64,000 bases of DNA from Heterodera schachtii. Lineage: Eukaryota; Nematoda; Chromadorea; Rhabditida; Heteroderidae. The stretch spans positions 124,001 through 188,000 of the forward strand of contig SIJG01000131.1 of assembly GCA_023374025.1 (NCBI GenBank), given 5' to 3'. Each line of letters opens with the position of its first letter. Position 1 is the stretch's first letter. The position numbers were made by a program, and so were the translations under genes. Positions 46,601 to 58,959 of the stretch are shown piece by piece. The notes under the pieces are model-generated. The model was not told where the DNA came from. It was given only the letters and a program-made list of their open reading frames with translations, and searched no databases.

Positions 46601-49206
46601 AAATTTGATTACCTAATTGTTGTACTATAATGTACAAAAGCTGCTATCCTTAATTCAAAAATTGATAATAATAGAATTTGTGCCATAATATGCTCTAAAT
46701 GATTGCTAACATTTTGCTGCGCGGTGCCGGTGGTGGACAAATTGAATTTGCCTGAGGGTGTTGTGCCAATATATGAATTATCTTTTTCATCAACACACCC
46801 CCGCTTTGTCTCTCCCCTCCCTGAAAACACTTCTGGATTATCCCCCAAAATTTCAAAATGAATAATCTGTCCAAAGGTGACCGGGTCGGTTCTCTGACCA
46901 AAGCGGCTTCTTTCTCCCCCCCCCATGTGTCTAGAATGTTCAGGAATAAAAAGAATCTATATCCGTGAAAATCTCTACGAAAAAACTTGAGAAATTTCAA
47001 TTTGAAAGAATTTTGACCTGGAAATGCCGTCGGAAAAAATTTTTCCGACTCGAAAAATTTATTTGAAACAAAAACGACAAAAAATTCCGAGTCGAAAAAA
47101 TCCTATCCGAAAGTTTAAATGATTTCTGAGTCATAAACCTGAGTGAAAAATGTCTTTCACTGGTTAAAATGTCAAACCGTAAAAACGCACAAAGCAAAAT
47201 TCAACTCAAAATTAACGGAAAGCCTTTACTTGAAAAATTTCAACCCATAAAACAGACTCGGTAAAAAAAGCAAAAAATTTTTTTAAATTCAAACAATAAA
47301 TTTCTTGAAAATTTGTGTTATTTTTATTTATGCCACTTGTATAAAAATCATCCCCCCCCCCCTCTCCACTGCTGAGGCAGGTCGTGGCACGGAAAACATT
47401 TTTAATTCCATTTTCTCACCAACGGTCCAGCGCCATGGTTCCGCCAATTGCTTAATCAAACTAAACGATGTTGGGTTTGCCGTGAATTAAAGGCAACCAA
47501 CAGCAATTCGCCAGTGCCGGTGCCGGTAAATTAATGATAATAATAGGTGGTGGTAATCTGTGCGCGACCAATGGGCTTTGGCCCGTGGGAAAATCCCCCC
47601 CCCCCCCCCTCCCCTCACTCCCGTCGGGGATGTGCCGACTTTGCCTTATCCGCCACCCTCCGCCGGCGGGGCACGAAGGTACACTAATAAGCTTCAAAAT
47701 GGATAGGGCTCGGAGCGGGGGAAAAGCTTAAAACACCTCCCCCCCCAACCCCAACCAACCCCTCAGGGGTGAAGGGGGAACAACGGTGGCACACACATTG
47801 GCACACGTGCCACCCTCGCGGCAAAATGTTATGGCACCACCACCGCGACGGCGATGGTGCCGGCACCCCCAGCCATATATCAATCTGATTATCCACATAC
47901 TCATGCTAATAAATTTGTTGTAGTAAAACTGATTAAGCAATAAAACTGATTAAGCCTCCCCCCCCCGCACTGAGCATTTTTGCCGGGAGAAAAATGCACA
48001 GGCATTCAAAAAGTAATACCATTAGCAAACAGCAGCCAAAGCCTAAAAGGCCTTCAGAGAATTATCGGAATTTTTAATTTTTCATTTTACTAACAATTTT
48101 GTCGCATTTAAAAAAATAAATCATTTTCTTACGAAAAAATAAAAATTTATTGTAAAAATGTCTTTGCATTAAACTGCCTAAGATTTAAAAAGAACATGTT
48201 TTTGTCGCTTTAAGACATAAATATTAGAAATTGTACTATTCTTTCCAAAAGCTTTCTTAAATTGCATGAAAATGCACAATAATACATAAGAAGACTGTCT
48301 GAGTTAGGATAGACAGAAGCTGTCTAATCTCATTCAAATGTTTCAATTGTTAAAACAGACAGTTTAATTTGTATTCCGACCCTTCTGGTGATTTTCTCAC
48401 TTTTCCGGCCCCCAATTGGCCGCTCTCTTTTGGCCACACTTTTCAACTTTCTCACCCACCCAAACAGCGGTGGATGGATGGGTTGGTGGCCCATAATTAA
48501 GGCCAAAAGATTATGCAGATATGCGTGACCGACGAGGGGGCCCAAAATGTTCCCCCCCCCCCCCCTCGGGGCCGGCATTCGCTAAACCGTTTGGCACTTA
48601 AAGCCTTGGCCAAAGCCTCCCCCCCCCCCTCCCACCAATAATGAACTAAGCCTGATGACTGACTGTTGGCCCCGGACAGAGGGGACAAGCAATCCGCTCC
48701 CACAGAATTAATTGTGTGAGGTGCTGCTGCTTAATGGGCGGCCGGGGCCATACGGATTTGCATGGGAAATTTTTATTGCTCTAAATTTACAATTATTAAA
48801 GTCGCGAAAATATTTGGCACAAAATTTGTCCAACATTTGCCTCGCATTTGTGCCCTTTTTGCCCTCAAGCAATTTTTTTTTATTTGAACATTAAGGTTTT
48901 CTATTGATTAGGGGGCCCTAAAATTTAGAGGTAGATTATTTGACAATAACTTTTTATTGAGAAAGAAAAAATCCGGCGACGTTTGTCGTGCTCCCAAATT
49001 TTAAGGGCTCCCCCCTCATCATTTGAAAAATCTTTAAAATTTCAAAAAAAAAAAAATTTTTTTTTAACTTAGGCTTGGTATGCTTAAATTTGAAAATATA
49101 TACCTAACAAATTAGAGATTTATTTTGATTGGGCCTTGACCAAATTTTTCAAATTTTAATTTTTCTTTTCTCTTCGTGCCAAAAATGAATCTTGGTAAAA
49201 TGGAGT

Positions 49207-49233
49207 CCGGCGGTGCCTATAGACGCCGCCAGG
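49207..49233. repeat. GC-rich hairpin copy
   Basis: CCGGCGGTGCCTATAGACGC then CGCCAGG, followed by AAATTTTTTTTT. Same design as the 17402 copy, slightly mutated. A shorter copy (CGGCGGCGCCTTTCGGCACC) lies at 49995-50016. Confidence 0.65.
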
Positions 49234-51968
49234 AAATTTTTTTTTGGAAATTTTACTAAAAAGTGAGAAATTTTCAAAATTCCCTGAAAATGTACCCATT
49301 TTTTTGAAAATTTTTTGATTTTTCATCTCGGGGGGGGGGGGGGGGGAACACGTGCCCCCCATCCCCCCCCCCTGGATACAGACCTTACAGACCTGATTTG
49401 AAGTCTCTTTGGGCTCCTATTACGAAAAATGGAAAATTTCTTTTTAGACTTTTACATAAAACGACGGAAATTGTTTAAAAATTTTTGCAGAATTTGCCCT
49501 TTTTCCTCTCAAGAAATTTAATTTTGTTACGAAATTTTCAATCTCTTCAAATCGGCTTAGAGGCGGAGAGTCCGCTTTGGCTTAAGTCGGCTTTTGCCCC
49601 TCCCTATCCGATGACAAAAAAAAACAGAAAAATATTGTAAATTTATTTGAAAATAAATGGTGCATTTTTAAATTGGTTATTAAATAAACTGCTTAGTTTT
49701 TACGCCTCGTGCCAAAAAACAATCATTGAATCAATTTTTTAGAAAAATTCATTAATTTTGGAAAAAAATACATTATTTTTTGGGAAAATCTTCTTAGGCT
49801 TGAATTTTCCGCTTTCGCCCTCCTCCAATCGACCAAACAACCAAAGAATTTTTCAGGATACATAAAAATCTTTGATATTTTATGGCGTATGCCGTCAATG
49901 TTTTATATAGAAATTTTAAACTTAACGCAAAATTTGATCATTTTTTGGACAAAAATCTGTTAAGAACTAGCCAAAATTTAAAAAAAAAAAAATTCGGCGG
50001 CGCCTTTCGGCACCGCATGACCCAAAAAATCAAATTTTTTTTATTAAAAATTGGCTCAAAATCACAAAAAAAATTTTTTGTTAAAGTGATCATGGGAGGC
50101 GAAAAACACGAAATTAGATATTACTATATTAATTGATTAAATTGTTACCCAATCGATTTTAAGCTATTTTGCAAAATGTTCTGGTTTTTGAACCCAAAAT
50201 CTGATTTTTTGGGCCCGGTGTCTGATTTTGAAAATTTTCGGTCCGTGCCATGGTCTATAAGCAACTTTTTCCGTGCATAAGCACAACATACGACGCAATG
50301 CCCTATTAGCCTGACCAATTTTGGCACTTTTGATGATGTTGGCACTCACCATTTTCTATCTTTTTGCCTTTTTGGCGAGAGGGGCGGGCCCACTGCATAC
50401 AGTATACCTTTCCATCCTGAAAAAGGGGGTGGGGGAGGAGCACCGGCAGCAGCGGGAGGAACGGATTGTAATGTGCTGGGAGTGTCCCCAGCGCCACAAA
50501 GATGATAATATTTGCTCATCCCCCGGGGGGAGGGGAGGGCTATAATGTATCCCACCCATCCCAAATGCATCACACCTGCCCCTCAGGGTTTTGGGGGATA
50601 GAGATAGGATAGGATATTGGGGGGATAGGATCCTACGGCGACGAATCGCTTTAAATATGGGCACACCGGTGGCGCCGCCGCCACCGGGGCCCACTCTCGT
50701 CTCCTCTCGACCCTGCCCTACCCATCATGAGCCCTCGGAGGTGGGGACCGATTTTCTCACGCCCGAGCAACCTTTCACTCCATCATTATATATCCTCTCA
50801 GCGCCCATGGTGGATTGGGGTGGGGTTGATCCTCCCCGCCGGCACGAAAGGGAAGTGCCGTTGAAATAAATATTCAAAAATGCGGCGGCCCCGGTGCCAT
50901 TTTCTGTCGGAACCAAAACAAAGGGGAAAATAAATTATAATATTTTTTTATGGGGACACCGATAGTTAATAGACAATTAATTGGTTGAGCTGGGTTTCGC
51001 TGGACTCGACCTGCAGCAATGCCACATTGCCTCGCCTCCTCCTCAATATTATTATTTATAATAATAATTGTCTTGCCGCCGGCCGCCTTCAAATTATCGC
51101 CCAACGAATTTTCGTCGTGGCCCCAATTTTTTTTGGGTTGCCATAATTTTTTGGCACAGTAAACTTATTTAAAATTAGGCTGGAACACTAAGGTTGGGAG
51201 TGCTAAATCTTCTCGGATTTTGTGGACAAAAACCAATCCGATAAATTTTGTTTGTTTGATTTGCCTTTATAGAATTTAAAAAACATAATTTTATTGGATT
51301 CTCGAACACACTTAATACTATTTTAAATTGTTTTATTTGAAATTTCATTTTAAACGAATCAAGTTTTCTCCAATTTTCAATTTTCCATCAAAATTCATGT
51401 AATTTTGTTTTTTAGAAATTGACGAATTAAAACTAATTGACACACATTAATTGCTCTCACTTTTTGGAATTTAAATGAACATTAAATTTTAATAAAGTTA
51501 GATTTTCAAGGTTTTCATTTGTTATTTTGGCATCCAATTTCCCACCAAATTAATTTTAAATTTTGTGCTCATTTTTATAAATGGAAATACGCAGAAATCT
51601 CAATTTTCCATAAATCCAACAAATTTCTTTGTGGGAAAATAAGAAACAAATTCTTGTAATTCTGAAAATTTTTTGAAATGAATACAAAAGAATTTTTCCT
51701 TATTTGGCATTTATGTGTTTATTTTCCCATGATATTTTTTACGTAAATTTCATGTTCTTATTTGAATGAAAGCATTTGACAGAAAAGGATTTCTCCATTT
51801 TTGGCATTACAGTAACCCTTAGCTTTTCTTCAATGACACAATGCCAAAAAAGAATTCTCACATTGAAACGAGGCCATAAATTTATCATTAATTTCACATT
51901 TTGCAATAATTAAAATTGGCTAATTTGTTTAATTTAAGGTAATCAAAGAGAAACAAAATTTTACAAAA

Positions 51969-54041
51969 ATGAAAATTTCCTCGCTGGCGTCAAACTTTTC
52001 CATTGAAAATTTGCTGTCCAAGCCGCGCACATCGCCAACCCCACCACCAAATGCTTCTGACACTGCTCCCCCCATTGTGCCAATGCCAATGTTCCTCCCA
52101 TTCCCTGCGGCCATGCCAACACCAGAAACAGTGCCTGCGGCAACAATTTTTCCAGCGCCATCTTCAATGTTGTGGCCAGTGCATGGCTGGCAGTTTTTCA
52201 CGCCTATTGCCACTTCGCCTGGCACAAAGGTGTTGTTTATTATTAGTTCTACTAGCTAACAATTAATTCTTACAAATTTGCAATTAATTTTGAATATATT
52301 GAGGCAAAAGATCATCATTAAGACTAATTAGGATGGACTTAATTAGAGAGAGGGGTGGGGGCGGCATAAATGGGCTCGCCCTATTCAAACACAACGGTAC
52401 TTTTTTATGGAGGAATACGGTATTTCATGGGCAAATTCTTTAAAATTATACTGAATATGTCTGAATTGATATAATTAGAGAGCGAAAAGATTGGTTTATG
52501 TTTTTATTGTTTTGATTAGATTAGAGAGCGGAAACAGTCCGTTTTCATATTTTTGTTTTTAATCGAAAAAACGGATAATAACTTTTCAGTTTTTCAGCAT
52601 TTTAATCCGAATAAATCCCTTGCCCGTCTCTGGATCATATAAATTTAAACAGGATTATTTCTTCTTCGGAGAATTAAGGAACTCAAAATGGCTTTCTTTT
52701 CAAATAAAAAATCAAAGTTTTAAGCAAAATGCCAAAACGATGACGCCTCCGCCAAGTTCAAGCAGTACAACTACGGGCACAGAACCAACTGCCAGCAATG
52801 ACAATAACCACCAGCAACAGCAGCAAAAATTGACAGCAGCAGCAGCAGCAGCTTCAGAAATGGACAGCAAACCTGGGAATGAGCAAATGCCAAAGCTGGC
52901 ACCGAAAATGCCAACAAACCCGAACAATGCAAATGGTGATGATGATCATCATGACGGCCATCATTATCATCTGGAAAAAATGCCGTCCAACAACAGCGCA
53001 TTCTCGAGCCTAAAGAAAGCTTGCACGGCTACTGTAGCGACCCAGTTTTACGGTAATTTTAAAATGCTTTTAAATTTTCTTGAGCCCAATTTTTCAATCT
53101 AATTAAACTATTGAATAACGGTAAATTAAAAATTGTTTGTGAGATTACTGTAATTGTCCGGTATTTTTAAATTCTCTGTGTTTTTTTCGTTTTGTAATTC
53201 AATTTTTTCGAAATTAAATTTAAATTTAAAATTTTCTATCCACCAAATGATAAAATTTCAAAAAATTCTCCGACGGTAATGCTTTCCACCACATCCGGGA
53301 GAAATTTTCAAAAAAAAAGAAACGTCAATTTGGGTTCGGCAAAATCAATTTTTTCCATTTCCGTCATCCCATCGGATTACTGTGTTTTGCAAATAAAGTT
53401 TTCGCGCAATTTCCCCCCCCCCCCATCTCACCAATTAGTCACTCCCACTCTCACAATAATCGCTTTTACCTTTTTTTTTCTCGACTCATTGCGCGATAAC
53501 CCCACTCTCGCGCACCATTCTCGAATTGCCCCTTTCCCAAGCCCAATGAACCGTGTCCAAATCGGTTCACATATCTCTCACTGATCAGCAAAAATTTCGT
53601 TGGGCAGCAGAGCGGGTTGATCAAAAGCCAGTCAAGCGTTCCAAATGTGATTGGTCACCGCGATAAAAGTTGATGGGGAGCGGCGGCGAATTAGTGGGAT
53701 AAAAAATGGTCGCGGGGAAAGCGATTAAGCATAATTTATTTGTGCACTATTTCGCCCTGTCCTTTCGCACTCTGTTGGTCTCTATGTTTTGCTTGCTATT
53801 TTTGAGGGATTCTTTTTCTGTGTCACTGAGATAGATAATTCACATCATTTTGTTGTTCGCGCTTTAGGTCTGATCATATGATCAGACAGACACACATAGT
53901 ATTTTCTTTCGTCCTTGATTAATATACTACACTCTCTGCTCACCTCTCATTTTTATTGGTATATTTTGTTCACACTATTTTCATATATCTTTCTCGTTCG
54001 GGCCCAATTTCTCACTCTCTCTCACAAATCAGTCTCTCTCA

Positions 54042-54076
<35 letters not shown>

Positions 54077-57000
54077 GCGCTCTCTCTCACTTTCTCTCTC
54101 ACTTTCTCTCTCACTCTCTCCTTTCTCTCTCCCTTTTCTCTCTCTCTCTCTCTCTCTCTCCTCTCTCTGTCTCTCCTCTCTCTGTCTCATCTCTCTTTCT
54201 CTCACTTTTCACACTATTTTCCCACCAATGTTCGCCGTTCGTTCATCCGTTGATTTGTGAGTTGATTGACGAAAAGCAAGGTTAAACACCAACAAATCTT
54301 TTAACCCTCCTCTCCTCACTCCATCTGTTTGCCCCTCGGGGGACGGAAGACTCACAAAAATTCCTCCGATTCATTGGGCGGTAAAATGAAGGAAATATAA
54401 TGAATGAATGAACGAATTGGGTGATGGTGCCGGAAAGAGTCGGGGGATGAAATCATAGAGGTGGAAGAACGGTAAATATTGGGGGCAAAATGGGGGACCA
54501 AAAAACCGAAAATCTTTTATTTTTTTTTGTTCGCCGCGGTGTGCCGATGCGGCACTCTTTCAAAAAGCGACATTTTGTTGTTATTTTGGGGACACACAAA
54601 AAAAAAGTGTGCCGGAAATGGGGCGGCACAAAAAGCGACGGATGCCATTAATGGCACAAAATGCCAAAGAATGAAAGAATGTATTATTGGACTAATGCGT
54701 TTGTTGAGCAACCGGTGAAAATGTGGTGGAATAACAGCTTGTAATGTTTTTCAATAAATGTGCCGCAAAAATTTTAAAACAATTTTGGCAAAATGTATAA
54801 AGATGAATAGATTTAAAAAAATTATTTAAGAAAAATTTATTTTTATATTTTTTATTTTTGATAAAATATTTAATTTTTTTCCATTTATTTATTTTTTTTT
54901 TATGGAAATATTTTTTTTTTCTAAATCTTTTTTCGAATGTAATTTTCCATAAGATCATTTGCTTCAAATATAAAATTTAAAACACGAAAATTATAAATTC
55001 AAATTAATTTATGGCAATTTTTTAATAATTTTATTTCCTCATCATTTCACATAGGCTCTCATTCGGCGCCAATCCATTCATTGACATCATTCAATGTGCC
55101 ATCATCTTCCTCCTCATCATCGTCGTCATCCGCTTCCTCGTTTCCCATCAATTCGAATGCCATTTTCGGCACAGCAATGTGCCAAAGCAACAACAATGAT
55201 CATTCATCCCACCAAATTGGCACAACAGCAACAACAGTTACAACGGCACCGTCCACACCATCATCGGCTGTTTTCAATTATGGCATTCAACAGGCACAAT
55301 TTCTTTATTTTCTTTTCATGAACTAGAGAATTTCAATTGAAATATAACCAATGTTTTTATATGTATTAGCTCCTTAAAAAGCCTTAATTTGCCTAATTTT
55401 GTGCCTATTTAATTGGAGTTTTTCTGACCTTTAGGAGCCGATTTCGTGATTTTTGTACCTAAAAACGAATCCCTATTCATTATTTTGTGAGCCAAAAATT
55501 CAAGAAATGACACAACAAATTGCAAAATTTAAAGAATGAGCTTAATCTGCTTTATAATGTAACAATGCCCAAATTTAGTGCAGTTTTAAATGTAAAATTT
55601 CATTTTTATAAAAATTAAAATGTATTAATTTTACAATTTCATGAAAAATTGAATTTTTAAATTAAAATAAATTATTTTCTCTTTTTATTTTTAGTTGAGT
55701 GCCATGAGCAGCGGAAAACGGAAGCGTCGGCACCGTACAATTTTTACGGAGGACCAACTGTTCCTAATGGAGGAAGCGTTCATCAACAGTCAGTACCCGG
55801 ACGTACAAATGCGCGAACATTTGGCGGACAAATTAAAATTGCGCGAGGAGCGCGTGGAAGTGAGTGAAGCAATTAAAAAAAATTATAATTTTAAAAAATT
55901 GTTTTTTTTTCTTAAATTTAAAAAACTAAAATATTTAATTAAAAAAAAAGAAAATATTTTTTAATAATTATAAATATCATCATAATGTATGTACAATAAT
56001 GCGGTTTACATCAGTTGGGTCCCAGAACGATTTTTGGCCATAACTTTTTTTTTCTTTGCAAACCAAAGAATTTGCATGTTGGGGATCCGAACCTAGGGCT
56101 TAAAAAACGTTGACGAACGCACTACCAATACACCACTGAACACTGCGAAAAACGACAAATAATTATTTATTTTGTTTATTCATTAAAAAGCTTTGGCACG
56201 TCATAACTCGGCATTCAGACTCATTTAGCAGAAAATAAAAACATTTTTCTTAAGAACCCATGGGTGCTCTATCCACCCACCAAATTTCATTCGGAAATCC
56301 CACGGACACCTGGGGACCTTCCTTTGTAAGTGTTCTTTATTAAAATGAAAATTTTTGATAAGTTTGAATAAAATTATGGCAAAAAAATATTAGAACAACC
56401 AGTTTTTTGAATTCTTCTGGTCTCATAACTTTTTTGAACCTTAACGAAATTTTCCGAAATTTTTCACACTAATAAAGGACACTTAGGGCTACCAAAAGGT
56501 ACCAAGATTATTGGATTTGGTTGGCAAAGAAAAAAAGCTATAACCAAAAACGTGCTGGGGCCCAACTGATTGTGAGCGAATTCGACAATAATGTCAATAA
56601 AATTTAATAAATAAATTTTATTAAAATTAAATAAATGAAAAATGTTGATAAAGATAATTAAAAAATTAATAAATTGGTTTAAAAAAACAGATACTCAAAA
56701 AGAAAAAGGCGAAATTATAAATTATGATTTATTTAAATTTATATAAAAATAATATTAAAATTACATTTTTAAAAGCAAAAATGTTTTTAAATTATTTTAA
56801 AATTTCTCTGCAGGTCTGGTTCAAAAACCGACGAGCCAAAGAAAGAAAAAAAACGCGGGAAATTCAAAACAACCAGCAACAGCTCAACAAAAGTCAGAGC
56901 ATGTGCTCCTCGAGGCCGTCATCTGATGGAACTCCAAAAAATGGGCATTCTGAGGAGGAAGACGAATCGGGAGATGATTCGTTGGACACATCGCCAATGG

Positions 57001-58458
57001 TAAATTCGAATATTAAAAAATAAATAAAAAATGATAAAAAAAATTCAAAATTTGCAGTTGGTGCCAACAAAGCGACTCAAGGTCTCAGCAGAGTGCCGTG
57101 AGCAGCCAATCGGTAAAAATTGAAATGCAAATTAAATTGAGATTTTTTTTATTAAAAATATTTCATTATTCATTTATTACTATAGTAAAAAAAAAACAGA
57201 TTTTCACTAAAATTGTCAATTTATTATTCAAATTTGAAAATTTTAGGAGAATTTTGGGGGCCGGCGGTGCCGAAAAAATGGCCATTTTTGAGGACTTTTT
57301 CCAAAAATCAGCATAAATCAGCAAATTAATGAAAATTTTGCGCCCGGCGGTGCCGATTGAGGCCGCAGGGAAAATTTTTGAAATTTGAGTGCAATTTTGA
57401 CCAATTTGCGATTTTGAGCCTATTTTTTTAAGAAAAATAGGCGCCGCCGGGGGAAAAATAGAAATTTTGACCATTTTTAAAGAGATTTTTACTGAAAATT
57501 GGCCATTTTTGAGGGTTTTTTTTTCCAAAAATCAGCATAAATCAGCATCTTAAAAAAAATCAGCATTGACCCACTGAAAAGCAGCAAGATGCTGATAAAC
57601 CAGCACATCTGGCAGCCCTGCTTATGAATCAATTTTGTATAAGAAAATTTTTGCCTTATTATATATTCTTATATTTTTGATTCTTTTTTTTTTTGGTTCC
57701 ATATTCATCAATTTCTCCGATTTTTTTTTTCCATTTTTTTTCTAAAAAATTCAATAATTTCCAATTTTCATGCATATCCAAGCCAAACTTGCCAAATTTT
57801 TACACATTTGTAATTGATCAATTTAAATTTGATTTTTTTAAATTTTGCAGAGCATGACAAAATGCCACACTTAAAACAACAACAACAACAGCAGCAGCAG
57901 CAGCAACATGTTCCCGTTGCACATCCCCAAAAAATTGTGCCGATGCCACCGCATCCGCAACAAATGTCCCCAATGGCACCGCAGCAATACCACCAGCAAC
58001 AACAACCGTTTTTTGATTTTGCCAAATGTTTCGGCACCTTTGGTACGGCGCCTGGACTAGCCGTCACAGCCGACCCAATGTTAATGCATCAGCAACATTT
58101 GGCACTTGCGCATTCGTTGGGTGTGGCCGCTGCCGCGGGTGGTGCCGGCGGCGCTTTCATGCAGCAAATGCCGGCGGCAATGATGGCGGAACAGCTGCTG
58201 GCGGTAGGCTTTTTTTAATATATTTTAATTTGTTGCTTTTGAGGGGTACCGAAAGGATTTTTTTTAAATCTAATTTTTTGAAATAAACGGTTTACTGAAA
58301 CTTGTTTGATTTTTGAATAATAAAAAACTCTAAAATAAAATGCCAAAATTAGAAAATTTTCATAATTAATTGATTTGATGTACTGATAGGCTAATTAATT
58401 ATTGTAATTAATTATTAATTTTCAGTTCCATCATCATTCAATGATCAGCCGACAATAA
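51969..58458 (+). CDS. Goosecoid-class homeobox transcription factor
   Basis: Nuclear regulator, probable orthologue of C. elegans ceh-45/goosecoid. Exons: 51969-52229, 52725-53052, 55055-~55294, 55695-55859, 56814-56999, 57058-57112, 57851-58203, 58426-58458. The N-terminus carries an eh1-like repressor motif (FSIENLL, residues ~10-16). The homeodomain is [40 protein letters not shown] and [16 protein letters not shown]: Lys at position 50 (WFKNRR) is the bicoid/goosecoid signature, and the intron between RVE and VW is a position typical of paired-class homeoboxes. Glu replaces the usual Trp in RAKWR. Flanks are Q/N-, S- and poly-Q-rich, and the protein ends [10 protein letters not shown]. 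All joins are in phase except exon 3's donor, which is unclear (GC at CAG|gcacaa, or GT at 55269). Exon 2 could also begin at the acceptor near 52590. Confidence 0.9.
53053..55054. other. Intron 2 of the goosecoid-class gene with CT tract
   Basis: 2 kb intron containing a (CT)n tract at 54014-54205 and a compact block near 53640-53720 (ATTGGTCACCGCGATAAAAG) that looks promoter- or enhancer-like. Without data its role is a guess. Confidence 0.5.
56013..56569. repeat. Foldback MITE-like element (CAGTTGGG family) in homeobox intron
   Basis: Starts CAGTTGGGTCCCAGAACG and ends CGTGCTGGGGCCCAACTG; inner arms GGCCATAACTTTTTTTTTCT (left) and the inverse of AAGAAAAAAAGCTATAACC (right). It carries a tRNA-like block at 56065-56165 between the arms. 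Same family as 18476-18771. Confidence 0.7.
56068..56160 (-). repeat. tRNA-like sequence, probable SINE head
   Basis: On the minus strand an A-box-like GTGGTGTATTGGTAGTGC is followed ~40 bases later by a B-box-like GGTTCGGATCC with typical polymerase III spacing. The cloverleaf is poor (T-rich where the anticodon arm should be), so a tRNA-derived element or relic is preferred over a functional tRNA. Confidence 0.35.
57113..57850. other. Intron 6 of the goosecoid-class gene with repeat remnants
   Basis: Contains GGCGGTGCCG hairpin half-copies (57261, 57343, 57440), duplicated AAAATCAGCATAAATCAGCA text (57305 and 57525), and the sequence CATCTGGCAGCCCTG ending at 57621, which resembles a hAT right end. 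No matching left end found. Confidence 0.5.
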
Positions 58459-58959
58459 ATCGGCAGGCCCTGGTGGATTCTTGTGAGCTTGTGACCGATC
58501 TCGAATTGATTGATAATTGATTTTTGGTATATTTGTTTCGGGTGTCCAATTTCCTCATGTATTTGATAAAGTCAAATAATGAAATAGAAATTCTAATCAC
58601 TGAATATTCACCCATTGCTTTGTATATTTTTCTACTAATTTGGTTTTTAATAAAATTGAATAAGTGTCTAATCAGAGTTGAATTTAAATTTGAAAAAATA
58701 TCGAAGTTTAAAAAATTTGAATTTTTGTTCGAGTTCGGGTTACTGACTAGGAATTAGTCAAAAAATGTAAGATTAGTGATCATAGACCCGAAAAAGGAAA
58801 AAACCACTGGAGCGTCTTGTCAGATTTGACTTTTTTAAAACAACAAAGTAAACAAATCGCTCTACACAACAATATGTAAAACACGATTTAAATGATCAAA
58901 TCTAATCAATTTTCCATCAAATTTCCATTTTGATCATTTCGACTGATCATCATGCACTT
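58459..58959. other. Intergenic DNA between converging genes
   Basis: AT-rich, no exon recognised. Holds 3' flank of the homeobox gene (+) and, on the other strand, 3' flank of secreted gene copy 2. Confidence 0.5.

Larger units (their letters stand above)
40375..51968. other. 11.6 kb without a recognised gene, GC islands and poly-C/G runs
   Basis: No exon chain could be supported. From ~43150 to 50900 the sequence alternates between AT-rich DNA and GC-rich blocks (for example 44200-44340, 44660-44860, 50640-50900). C or G runs of about 8-18 bases recur near 43264, 45708, 46470, 47352, 47597, 47742, 47957, 48551, 48619, 49330 and 49366. Two hairpin copies lie at 49207 and 49995. The interval lies directly upstream of the goosecoid-class gene and may be its regulatory domain. 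Confidence 0.55.

Noticed and set aside
53915..54285. Ser/Leu repeat frames
   Set aside because: Translations of the (CT)n microsatellite.
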